From Nitrosomaritimum sp049414205 (GTDB lineage: Archaea > Thermoproteota > Nitrososphaeria > Nitrososphaerales > Nitrosopumilaceae), in contig JBMSGE010000051.1 in the NCBI GenBank assembly GCA_049414205.1, forward strand, positions 1 to 9,054: 9,054 nt of DNA, in the 5' to 3' direction. How positions within the stretch are numbered: the stretch's first letter is position 1; the number at the start of each line of letters is the position of its first letter. The position numbers and the translations under genes are program-made. Under the pieces are notes generated by a model that searched no databases, had not been told where the DNA came from, and worked only from the letters and a program-made list of their open reading frames with translations. Of the stretch, positions 1-5,666 are shown in pieces.

Positions 1-26
1 GTGTAAATTGATTTGGATTGAATAAT

Positions 27-50
27 AAAAAGAAGAAAAGAAAAAGGATT
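27..50 (-). terminator. T-rich terminator of amt
   Basis: Immediately after the amt TAG stop (complement of 53-55), the transcribed strand reads as runs of T broken by single C residues. Poly-U tracts without a strong hairpin are the usual archaeal transcription stop signal. The tract is visible in the sequence; its function is inferred from its position. Confidence 0.5.
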
Positions 51-52
51 TT

Positions 53-1621
53 CTATTCGTTTACGTATGCTCTTTCTCCGTGCTGTGCCAAATCGAGACC
101 AATCTCCTCTTCTTTTGGAGTGACTCTGATTCCGCCAGGCCAAACGGCATCCATTACTTTCAGGATTACAATAGTTACACCAAAGGCATAGCCTATTGAG
201 ATTGCAGCAGCAATAATGCTGATTGCTTGCTGTTCCATACCTTCTGCAGTACCAGTCCATGCGCCAGTACCATCACCGCCAGTATCCCAAATGTGTGGAC
301 TAGCTAGTGTACCAACTAGGATAGCACCTGTAAGACCGCCCATTCCGTGGACTCCCCATACGTCTAATGCGTCGTCCCACTTTCTTGCGTTCTTGAAGGC
401 AATACAACCATAACAAATTGTACCTGCTGAAATGCCGATAATAATTGCCGCCATTGGACCAACAAAACCCGAAGCTGGAGTAATTGCTACTAGACCTGCT
501 ACTGCGCCAGATGCAGCTCCTACAATACTTGGTTTTCCTGTATGTGCCCATGACACTAATACCCAAGTAACTGCTGCCATACCTGTTGCTGTATTTGTAA
601 CAGTCCATGCACTTACGGTAATACCATCTACCATTACCTCACTTCCGGCGTTGAAACCAAACCAGCCAAACCAGAGTATTCCTGCTCCGAGGACTACCAT
701 AGGAATGTTATGTGGTTCCATTGGTACCTTTCCATATCCTAGTCTTCTACCTAGAACCAAGGCACCTGCCAATGCAGCGAATCCCGAAGAAATGTGTACT
801 ACAGTACCACCAGCAAAGTCTAATGCATGATATGGATACAGTTCTGGATCAAGATCCAGTGCACCTCCACCTATGAAGCCGCCTCCCCAGACCCAGTGTG
901 CAATTGGATCGTAGACAAACGTTCCCCATAAAAGTACGAATATGACTAATGCGCTAAACTTGATTCTGTCAATTAGACCACCAATAATTAGAATTGGTGT
1001 GATAATTGCGAATGTTGCTTGGAACATTGCGAATAGTTGGTGTGGAACTGTACCAGGCCAACCTTGACTACAATAATCTCCTTCGACCATCGCGTTCATT
1101 TGGTAAGCTGCTGACCATGTATCTCCACATGGACCTACCTCACCTAACGGTGCAAATGGTGAGACCATGTTGAATCCTGCATAATCAAGGCTTCCCATGA
1201 ACATTTGAGCTCCCTCATCTGCGTTTGGTGCAAATGCTAGAGAATATCCCCAGAGAACCCATTGTACTGACATTAATCCCATTACTACAAGGGTCATACC
1301 AAGTACATTGACGATATTCTTTGATCTGGCTAAACCGCCATAAAAGAATCCGACTCCTGGAGACATGAGTAGTACCATTGATGTTGCTGTAAGCATCCAT
1401 GCTGTGTCACCTGTGTCAATTAGACAGGGCAGCATGTTACCTTCGCCATCATCATACCAACATTCGTTTGGATTTCCAGTGTAAATTCCACTGGTTCCTT
1501 TAACATATCCGTCCATACCATCATCAACTGATTGTGCAAATGCTTGTGTCATTGCACCAGTTGCGGTTATGGCTACTGCGGCCACAAGTAATAGAGCATA
1601 CTTGTGGTTCCTAGAATTCAT
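53..1621 (-). CDS. amt: Ammonium transporter (Amt/MEP/Rh family)
   Basis: Amt-family membrane channel that brings in ammonium; in an ammonia oxidiser it would supply nitrogen for assimilation and possibly substrate. The 522-residue product starts with a signal-like leader (residues 1-30, ending near AFAQ). The family's first-helix pattern follows (DTAWML at about 72-77, PG.GFFYGGL.R.KN at about 88-102). The AmtB landmarks are present: Asp268 and His276 in DFAGGTVVH, the second pore histidine His425 in DVWGVHG, and the conserved tail GLDLAQHGERAY that contacts the PII protein GlnK in other organisms. The two histidines are 149 residues apart, against 150 in E. coli AmtB. Eleven helices are expected. 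It is longer than E. coli AmtB because of extra outer loops holding Cys54, Cys66, Cys165 and Cys184. The ATG at 1621 lies about 25 bp from a TATA-like box, fitting a leaderless mRNA. These archaea usually carry two Amt paralogues; I cannot tell which this is. Confidence 0.97.
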   Translation of the reverse strand: MNSRNHKYALLLVAAVAITATGAMTQAFAQSVDDGMDGYVKGTSGIYTGNPNECWYDDGEGNMLPCLIDTGDTAWMLTATSMVLLMSPGVGFFYGGLARSKNIVNVLGMTLVVMGLMSVQWVLWGYSLAFAPNADEGAQMFMGSLDYAGFNMVSPFAPLGEVGPCGDTWSAAYQMNAMVEGDYCSQGWPGTVPHQLFAMFQATFAIITPILIIGGLIDRIKFSALVIFVLLWGTFVYDPIAHWVWGGGFIGGGALDLDPELYPYHALDFAGGTVVHISSGFAALAGALVLGRRLGYGKVPMEPHNIPMVVLGAGILWFGWFGFNAGSEVMVDGITVSAWTVTNTATGMAAVTWVLVSWAHTGKPSIVGAASGAVAGLVAITPASGFVGPMAAIIIGISAGTICYGCIAFKNARKWDDALDVWGVHGMGGLTGAILVGTLASPHIWDTGGDGTGAWTGTAEGMEQQAISIIAAAISIGYAFGVTIVILKVMDAVWPGGIRVTPKEEEIGLDLAQHGERAYVNE

Positions 1622-1642
1622 TGTTTTAATCGAAATTGAAAA

Positions 1643-1650
1643 TTATTTAA
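1643..1650 (-). promoter_or_regulatory. TATA-like box of amt
   Basis: On the minus strand the bases read TTAAATAA, centred about 25 bp upstream of the amt ATG. That spacing places the transcription start at or within a few bases of the start codon. No Shine-Dalgarno sequence is visible. The motif is seen; promoter function is inferred. Confidence 0.55.
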
Positions 1651-1702
1651 GGGTTGAGACCACAGAATTGCTAAATTTGTAAATTATTATATTTTAGTTT
1701 AA

Positions 1703-1711
1703 TTTTATATT
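1703..1711 (+). promoter_or_regulatory. TATA-like box of the wHTH gene
   Basis: The bases TTTTATATT lie about 40 bp before the ATG at 1748, which would give a leader of roughly 10-15 bases. The region 1622-1747 is a divergent promoter shared with amt and is very A+T-rich, so the exact box is uncertain. Confidence 0.35.
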
Positions 1712-1747
1712 ATCATAGAAAATGAAAATTATGTTACGGTGTAAGAC

Positions 1748-2416
1748 ATGAAGGTAAAATCAGACACAAAATTATCAATATTTGATACCTTCAAGACAAA
1801 AGAAAATAGCCTTACAGGTGAGGCTATAAGGCAGAGATCAATTATACGGATTTTATCCAGTCAAGCAAATCCTGCAGAAAGGACTAGGACTGGAATTTCT
1901 CAAAAAATTGCAAAGGGGCAAGGAATAGTTTGGAAGAATATCTATTCTGGAATTTTCAGAGATCTTGATGAAATTTTGCTTCCTATGGGGATTGCAGAAG
2001 AGCATGGAAGATTGCCTCTCAAAAGAGGTCCAAAAGCCCTTCAGGAAAAAGGAATTCCATTTTACCATCTAACAAGAAAGGGAATTTTGATTGCCCTGTC
2101 CATAAAAGAGATTGAAAATAAGGAAAAATTACTTTCAGAGTTTTTCTCAAATGCCGATTCAAAAGAAAATGAATTTGCAAAAATCCTCACTAATCTTTCC
2201 AAATCAAGTCCAAATTTCACAAACTCAATTTTTCAGAAATATGTAAAGGCATTTTGCGATGACAAAATTAAAGATCTCCTCCCTTTTGATCTAGCAAAAT
2301 TACAGAGTATTCCTGATGAGTCACTTACCATACAAAAGGAGATTTTGGAGGCATTCTTGAAACTATCAAAACAAGAAAAAGAAGATGCCATTAGGTTTCT
2401 CAACAAAATTACTTGA
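1748..2416 (+). CDS. Putative winged-helix DNA-binding protein
   Basis: A 222-residue soluble protein of unknown function. Residues of about 26-120 look like a winged helix-turn-helix: a helix at RQRSIIRILSS (28-38), a stretch ISQKI..GQGIVWKNIYSGIFRDLDEIL compatible with the second and recognition helices, then a wing-like segment ending FYHLTRKG (105-112), the 'Y.LT.kG' pattern common at the end of such domains. The C-terminal half (about 120-222) is helical and charged and I do not recognise it. There is no signal peptide or membrane segment, so it should be cytoplasmic. It is divergent from amt over a 126-bp gap and lies 65 bp upstream of atpC in the same direction. This placement makes a regulatory role for either neighbour possible, but nothing in the sequence proves it. 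The ATG at 1748 is the first in frame after the promoter region; no ribosome binding site is evident. Confidence 0.8.
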   Translation: MKVKSDTKLSIFDTFKTKENSLTGEAIRQRSIIRILSSQANPAERTRTGISQKIAKGQGIVWKNIYSGIFRDLDEILLPMGIAEEHGRLPLKRGPKALQEKGIPFYHLTRKGILIALSIKEIENKEKLLSEFFSNADSKENEFAKILTNLSKSSPNFTNSIFQKYVKAFCDDKIKDLLPFDLAKLQSIPDESLTIQKEILEAFLKLSKQEKEDAIRFLNKIT

Positions 2417-2448
2417 AAATTATGTAATTTAGGAATAAATCGCCAAAC

Positions 2449-2456
2449 ATTAAAAT
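2449..2456 (+). promoter_or_regulatory. Possible TATA-like box of atpC
   Basis: ATTAAAAT, preceded by CGCCAAAC, is centred about 29 bp before the atpC ATG at 2482. The spacing suits a leaderless or very short leader. The match is weak, and atpC could also be read through from the gene upstream. Confidence 0.3.
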
Positions 2457-2481
2457 CAGTTACATAATCAGTTCCATTGAA

Positions 2482-3519
2482 ATGGGCTCTAAGAATGTCT
2501 ATGCCTCTGTAAAGTCATACAGTAAAAGAGGCCAATTATTAAAGAAAGCCGACTTTCAAACATTAGCTGAATCTAGAGATTTAGAGGAATTGATGACTAG
2601 AATAAAAAACACAATTTATGCAGAATCCGTATCAGATGTTCAAAAACCATATACTTCACAAAAAATTGAAAACGCCTTGAGAGGTCATTTAGCTGATGTT
2701 CATTATTCAATTGCTAAATTGTCTGGAGATAAGAGTATTTTCAATGCATATTTCTTGAAATTTATTATTTCAAATTTGAAATCAGTTCTAAAGGGTAAGG
2801 TTTTAGGAAAATCCCAAGAAGAGATGGAGGCTCACATTAATTTGCATGCCGAGGAGTTAATCAAACAAAGAGACATCGTAGTCAAGGCACTAGTTGCAAA
2901 AGATCTAGAAGAAACAGTAGCGAGTTTAAACTCAAGTCAATTCGGAGAAGAAATTACAAAAGCTGTTACTCTATATAATGAAAAAAAGAATATGCAAATT
3001 TTTGACATTTATTTTGATAAAATTTTGTACCAGGAATTGGGTCGTGCCATAAAAAATAGCAGAGCCAGAGAAGTTATCAAACTAATTGGAATGGAGATTG
3101 ACTTTTACAACTTGTTAAGTGCTATCAGAGGAAAATTCTGGGGCCTAGAAGAAGAACAAATTCAAGATTTGATTGCATCAACTACTCCTACTGCATCTCG
3201 AGATTTAATCAGCAGAATGATCGGAGCTGCATCAATCAAAGATGCCTTCAATGAGTTAGCAAGTACCAGATACAAAAATCTAATTCCAGAAGCTGATAAT
3301 GAGTTAGATGCAATATCTGAATTTGAGAGAAAGTTTGAACTGGAAATGTATCAATCCTCATTGAGATCTTTTACAAAAATGTTCAGTTTTGCTACAATTA
3401 TTGGCATTACAAAATTGACTGCATATGAGGTAAGAAATCTGTCAGCAATTGCATATGCTGTAGAACAAAAAATACCAACGGAAACTACAATGTCAAAATT
3501 AATCCTAGAAGAAGATTAG
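2482..3519 (+). CDS. atpC: A-type ATP synthase subunit C (AC39/d type)
   Basis: A 345-residue all-helical protein matching the V/A-type ATPase subunit C family (the AC39 or subunit d family), whose usual length is about 340-350 residues. In that family the funnel-shaped protein caps the membrane c-ring and seats the central stalk (subunits D and F), coupling ion flow to ATP synthesis on the cytoplasmic face. The evidence is the N-terminal pattern Y.S.KSYSKRGQLL (about 7-20), the 'LAESRDLEELMTRIKNTIY' segment (28-46), and the C-terminal EVRNLSAIAYAVEQKI (about 316-331), which resembles the family's conserved 'E..NLR.I..gk' end. There is no membrane segment, as expected. The other A-type subunits are not in the window, so atpC is apart from them here or at the end of a cluster lying elsewhere. 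The next gene begins 7 bp after its stop, suggesting co-transcription. Confidence 0.9.
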   Translation: MGSKNVYASVKSYSKRGQLLKKADFQTLAESRDLEELMTRIKNTIYAESVSDVQKPYTSQKIENALRGHLADVHYSIAKLSGDKSIFNAYFLKFIISNLKSVLKGKVLGKSQEEMEAHINLHAEELIKQRDIVVKALVAKDLEETVASLNSSQFGEEITKAVTLYNEKKNMQIFDIYFDKILYQELGRAIKNSRAREVIKLIGMEIDFYNLLSAIRGKFWGLEEEQIQDLIASTTPTASRDLISRMIGAASIKDAFNELASTRYKNLIPEADNELDAISEFERKFELEMYQSSLRSFTKMFSFATIIGITKLTAYEVRNLSAIAYAVEQKIPTETTMSKLILEED

Positions 3520-3526
3520 CCTCAAG

Positions 3527-3763
3527 ATGGCAAACTCTCCTTCTGAAAAAAAGAAAGTACCTCCTGAAGTTATAATCAATACAATTTGGATAAGCACGTT
3601 TTTAGCTATGATTTTCACAATTCCTGCTCTTGGCATATTTCTTGGAATTTATTATGGAACCGGAAACTTGGTGTTAGGAGCAGTGTTAGGATTTAGTACT
3701 CATTTTGTGGCTTTTGCCTTCTCTGGAAGGATTTCAAAATTCCTCACAAAAATTATGAGTTAA
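3527..3763 (+). CDS. Small two-helix membrane protein
   Basis: A 78-residue protein that I cannot assign to a named family. It has a short basic N-terminus (KKK at 8-10), two predicted membrane helices (about 16-41 and 47-66) joined by a short Gly-rich turn (GIYYGTGN), and a basic tail (R68, K71, K75). With both ends carrying positive charge, both termini are probably cytoplasmic. The start is the ATG at 3527, 7 bp after the atpC stop, so the two are very likely on one mRNA. By size, topology and glycine pattern it recalls the small AtpI/AtpZ-type accessory proteins linked to bacterial ATP synthase operons, but this is analogy only. It is not the proton-carrying proteolipid c subunit: no Glu, Asp or Gln lies inside either helix. 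Confidence 0.85.
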   Translation: MANSPSEKKKVPPEVIINTIWISTFLAMIFTIPALGIFLGIYYGTGNLVLGAVLGFSTHFVAFAFSGRISKFLTKIMS

Positions 3764-3765
3764 CC

Positions 3766-3772
3766 TATAAGG
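3766..3772 (+). promoter_or_regulatory. Possible TATA-like box of the Cas4-like gene
   Basis: TATAAGG is centred about 27 bp before the ATG at 3796, in a 32-bp gap after the small membrane protein gene. The spacing would give a leaderless mRNA, so this gene may have its own promoter inside the atpC cluster. One motif only; moderate support. Confidence 0.35.
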
Positions 3773-3795
3773 ATCTATTTTCTAAGTGATTTATC

Positions 3796-4443
3796 ATGAT
3801 GGGAGATAGAGACTTTAGAAGCATTATCAAAAATGCTATTGATTCCATAGGAAAGGAATTAGAAATTGACATTGATGCTGATGACTACAATACAATCCAT
3901 CTTCAGGAGGTAGTCCAATGTTTACGAAAATCCTACTATGATAGAACAGACTCAAAAGAGGTTGAAAGGAGAGGATTCAATGATCTAACTAGTGGTTTGC
4001 TAAGAAAATTAGAGTATGGAAGTGAACCCAAAATCTTTGAGATTGACGATATTAAATTGAAGGGACAATCAGATATGATTCTTGATGACATTATTATATT
4101 ATTTAGATCCAACAAAGAGATTCCAGAATCTCCTCAGGCAAATGATCTTCTTTATCTAAATGCGTGCCTCTGGATTTATGATAAACCAGATGGGATGATT
4201 ATCTACATTACAAGTGAAAGAGAAGAGTTTACTTTTTCTCTTACTCGAGACAAAAAAATGTTTGAGGAAGTAATTAGAAGAGTGAGGGTTTTGAATGATC
4301 TATTAAATGCACAAAAAACCCCAGTTTTGGAGCCTTCACTGAGTTGTTTGGATTGCCAGTATTATCAGAGATGCTTTATCAGCAAAAAGATCTCCAAGCA
4401 ACTTTCCTTAGCTGAAATGCTAGGGCTATCTAAGGAAAACTAA
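3796..4443 (+). CDS. Cas4/RecB-like protein, Fe-S cysteines kept, nuclease site degenerate
   Basis: A 215-residue protein related to the PD-(D/E)XK Cas4/RecB nuclease group. The family's four iron-sulfur cysteines are visible: Cys42 in the CxRKxYY pattern (CLRKSYYDR) and Cys184, Cys187, Cys193 near the C-terminus (CLDCQYYQRC). The GxxD motif is present (G90, Asp93), and the later segment ANDLLYLNACLWIY (115-128) followed by GMIIYIT corresponds to the usual 'H..QL..Y..' plus strand. However, where active members carry E-x-K after GxxD, the strand reads IILFRS (100-105), with Leu and Arg in place of Glu and Lys. The upstream histidine of Cas4 also has no clear counterpart (FNDLT at 61-65). The fold and cluster therefore look kept while catalysis looks lost. 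No CRISPR repeats or other cas genes are near. ATG at 3796 or 3799 could both serve; the family call is by eye. Confidence 0.75.
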   Translation: MMGDRDFRSIIKNAIDSIGKELEIDIDADDYNTIHLQEVVQCLRKSYYDRTDSKEVERRGFNDLTSGLLRKLEYGSEPKIFEIDDIKLKGQSDMILDDIIILFRSNKEIPESPQANDLLYLNACLWIYDKPDGMIIYITSEREEFTFSLTRDKKMFEEVIRRVRVLNDLLNAQKTPVLEPSLSCLDCQYYQRCFISKKISKQLSLAEMLGLSKEN

Positions 4444-4457
4444 ATTAAAAATATTGT

Positions 4458-4475
4458 AAAGGATTGATTTCCTTT
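4458..4475 (-). terminator. Hairpin terminator of the microprotein gene
   Basis: A perfect 6-bp inverted repeat, AAAGGA and TCCTTT with a 6-base loop, lies between two convergent genes. On the minus strand it is followed by ATATTTTTAATTTA, so it looks like a hairpin plus T-run 2 bp after the microprotein stop. It may also help stop transcripts from the Cas4-like gene arriving from the other side. Confidence 0.5.
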
Positions 4476-4477
4476 GT

Positions 4478-4588
4478 TTAATCCAGTGGTTCAGGATGTC
4501 CTTTACCACGTAATGCAAAGCATACAACTGCCAAGGCAATTGCTACCCCTGCTGCTGCGCCATATGCTGCCATACCTGCTTCTGCCAT
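4478..4588 (-). CDS. Ala/Gly-rich single-helix microprotein (36 aa)
   Basis: The minus-strand reading frame from the ATG (complement of 4586-4588) to TAA (4478-4480) encodes 36 residues: MAEAGMAAYG, then a hydrophobic helix of about residues 7-26 rich in Ala, Gly and Val (AAAGVAIALAVVCFAL), then the polar tail RGKGHPEPLD. It should be a one-pass membrane protein with the basic tail probably in the cytoplasm. Eleven of 36 residues are Ala and ten of these use GCA. My hand count gives about 50% G+C, well above the flanking DNA, as in amt. A strong TATA box (4613-4620) sits about 28 bp upstream, fitting leaderless expression, and a hairpin terminator follows. I do not recognise the family. It lacks the second helix and the buried acidic residue of an ATP synthase c subunit. 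A small subunit of a membrane complex is possible. Confidence 0.75.
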   Translation of the reverse strand: MAEAGMAAYGAAAGVAIALAVVCFALRGKGHPEPLD

Positions 4589-4612
4589 TTGTTAAAAAAC
4601 AACTGTACGGGC

Positions 4613-4620
4613 TTTTATAA
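4613..4620 (-). promoter_or_regulatory. TATA box of the microprotein gene
   Basis: The minus strand reads AAAGTTATAAAAGCCC, with TTATAAAA at its core, the best TATA box in the window. It is centred about 28 bp upstream of the microprotein ATG at 4588, so the mRNA should begin at or just before the start codon. Confidence 0.65.
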
Positions 4621-4651
4621 CTTTGTCAATCAATTTGCCCTAAAAACAAAT

Positions 4652-4677
4652 TATCATAATTTTGAAATTTTATGATA
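4652..4677 (-). terminator. 8-bp inverted repeat, possible terminator
   Basis: TATCATAA and TTATGATA form a perfect 8-bp inverted repeat with a 10-base A+T-rich spacer, 12 bp after the stop of the LEA14-like gene. The minus strand then continues into ATTTGTTTTTAGG, so a hairpin-plus-T-run stop is plausible. It also lies about 30 bp upstream of the microprotein TATA box, so an operator for that gene is the alternative. Confidence 0.4.
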
Positions 4678-4689
4678 CAATAACTGTGA

Positions 4690-5244
4690 TTATTTTGATA
4701 ATTCAAAATGAATCTCATTTTCTTGGCCACTGGTCATTGAACTGAGATTAAAGAAAACATCACCTTCTACCCTCCAGCTTGGATTACTACTTTCAAGAAT
4801 CGACATTAATTCAGGAGAATTTCCTGGTGACTTTAGGGTAATCTTGTCTTTTAGGACAATTGAATTGTTACTTAGCAATGTGTAATAGTTTGATCCATCA
4901 ACCATTCCTTCAGGTCTTTTGCCAATTTCACCAGATGTGATTTTGTATTCTTCAGAACCGCTTGAGGAATAAAGTGAATATTTCAATTGTTGAGCTATAA
5001 CTGAGCGGGAATTGGGATTATCAAGTTTGAACTTTATTTCTAAAATAGCTGCCCTTTCTGAAACTTGTAAGATTTCAACGCTTTCTAATTCAATATTTAC
5101 TGGTTCTACTTGGTTTTGATTTTCTTGGGTTGAACCCTCATCAAAAGTATCACTAGTTGAGGTTGAGACATAAATAACACCTATTATTCCGATTAGAACC
5201 ACAACTGCCGCAATGACAAATATCTTAGGATTCAATAATACCAC
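4690..5244 (-). CDS. Membrane-anchored protein with a LEA14/WHy-like domain
   Basis: A 184-residue protein with one N-terminal membrane helix (about 8-26), a low-complexity polar linker (about 27-47, Ser/Thr/Gln/Asn-rich), and an outside beta-rich domain (about 48-184). The domain shows features of the LEA14/WHy (water stress and hypersensitive response) group: alternating strands ILEIKFKLDNPN with the conserved NPN (76-78), then a strand Q.LKYSLYSS.G, then a 'G.I' turn. Such domains occur in archaeal and plant stress proteins; their molecular role is poorly defined. The resemblance is by pattern and unconfirmed. The frame opens right after a TAA, so the GTG at 5244 is the first possible start. 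An ATG at 5251 is out of frame and reads only eight codons. It is divergent from the 118-residue gene over 61 bp. Confidence 0.8.
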   Translation of the reverse strand: MVLLNPKIFVIAAVVVLIGIIGVIYVSTSTSDTFDEGSTQENQNQVEPVNIELESVEILQVSERAAILEIKFKLDNPNSRSVIAQQLKYSLYSSSGSEEYKITSGEIGKRPEGMVDGSNYYTLLSNNSIVLKDKITLKSPGNSPELMSILESSNPSWRVEGDVFFNLSSMTSGQENEIHFELSK

Positions 5245-5276
5245 TTACCATTATGATATCTTAAATGTTGAGATAG

Positions 5277-5284
5277 TTATTATA
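5277..5284. promoter_or_regulatory. TATA-like box in the divergent promoter
   Basis: TTATTATA (plus) or TATAATAA (minus) is centred about 25 bp before the GTG at 5306, placing the plus-strand start on that codon. Read leftward, it would start transcripts near 5254, about 10 bases before the GTG at 5244. The same box could serve both genes; only one direction may be real. Confidence 0.45.
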
Positions 5285-5305
5285 CCATTATGAAGAAAAT
5301 TTCGT

Positions 5306-5662
5306 GTGCAGTATTTTCAGGCCGTCCAACAAGGTAAAATTAGAGCTAGTAAATCTCAGATGAAATTGTTTGATGTTGCAGGATTTGGAATGCTTACTCT
5401 AACTACTAAAAAAATTGACGGAAAGTTCTTTCCAGTTGGAGATGAAGATTTTACTGCCGTGATTCAATCAGAAGAGGGATATGTAGCAGTTATTGTAGAC
5501 AAGGATGGATATACAAAGGCTCAATCAAAGAAAGTAGAAAAAAATGAAGCCCTTGAAATTTTTCAAAAATTAAGGGATTCTGGCGTGCCTGAATACCCCG
5601 AATCAAGCATAAAAATTTGGACTGAAGATAGACCAACTATTCAAAATGAATCTTCAGAATAA
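5306..5662 (+). CDS. Conserved-looking small protein of unknown function
   Basis: A 118-residue soluble protein that I do not recognise. It has no signal peptide, membrane helix or cysteine. The middle (about 20-75) looks like a small beta-rich fold: FDVAGFGMLTLTTKKIDGKFFPV, then VIQSEEGYVAVIVDKDGYTKAQS, with regularly spaced turns (DG, EEG, KDG). A charged helix follows (about 76-92, KKVEKNEALEIFQKLR), then a Pro-rich and acidic tail. The GTG at 5306 is the only start after an in-frame stop at 5291, and a TATA-like box at 5277-5284 would put the mRNA start right on it. The ATG at 5290 is out of frame and ends after 15 codons, and Met19 (5360) has no promoter-like sequence before it. Its stop lies only 4 bp from the pyrH stop. 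Confidence 0.8.
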   Translation: MQYFQAVQQGKIRASKSQMKLFDVAGFGMLTLTTKKIDGKFFPVGDEDFTAVIQSEEGYVAVIVDKDGYTKAQSKKVEKNEALEIFQKLRDSGVPEYPESSIKIWTEDRPTIQNESSE

Positions 5663-5666
5663 AATT

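Noticed and set aside
432..830. Open frame of 132 codons on the plus strand inside amt, with shorter ones at 216-413, 300-608 and 1215-1400
   Set aside because: They lie antisense or out of frame within the clear amt gene, have low-complexity Pro/Ala/Thr or Ser/Arg compositions typical of shadow frames, and show no promoter.
1853..2068. Antisense open frame within the winged-helix gene, and a similar one at 6429-6686 within the HD gene
   Set aside because: Shadow frames with no family resemblance and no upstream promoter; the sense genes explain the sequence.
3527..3763. ATP synthase proteolipid (c) subunit, suggested by two helices next to atpC
   Set aside because: Neither helix contains the Glu, Asp or Gln that carries the ion in c subunits, and the helix-loop pattern differs.
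3796..4443. CRISPR-Cas locus suggested by the Cas4-like protein
   Set aside because: No direct-repeat array with spacers and no cas1, cas2 or effector gene can be found on either strand; Cas4-like proteins often stand alone.
4478..4588. The 36-residue frame as a fragment of a c subunit or decayed gene
   Set aside because: It has one helix only, no buried acidic residue, an intact start and stop, and its own promoter and terminator, so a complete small gene fits better.
5290..5337. ATG at 5290 as the start of the 118-residue gene or a separate leader peptide
   Set aside because: It is out of frame with the gene, ends after 15 codons, and lies upstream of the likely transcription start near 5306.
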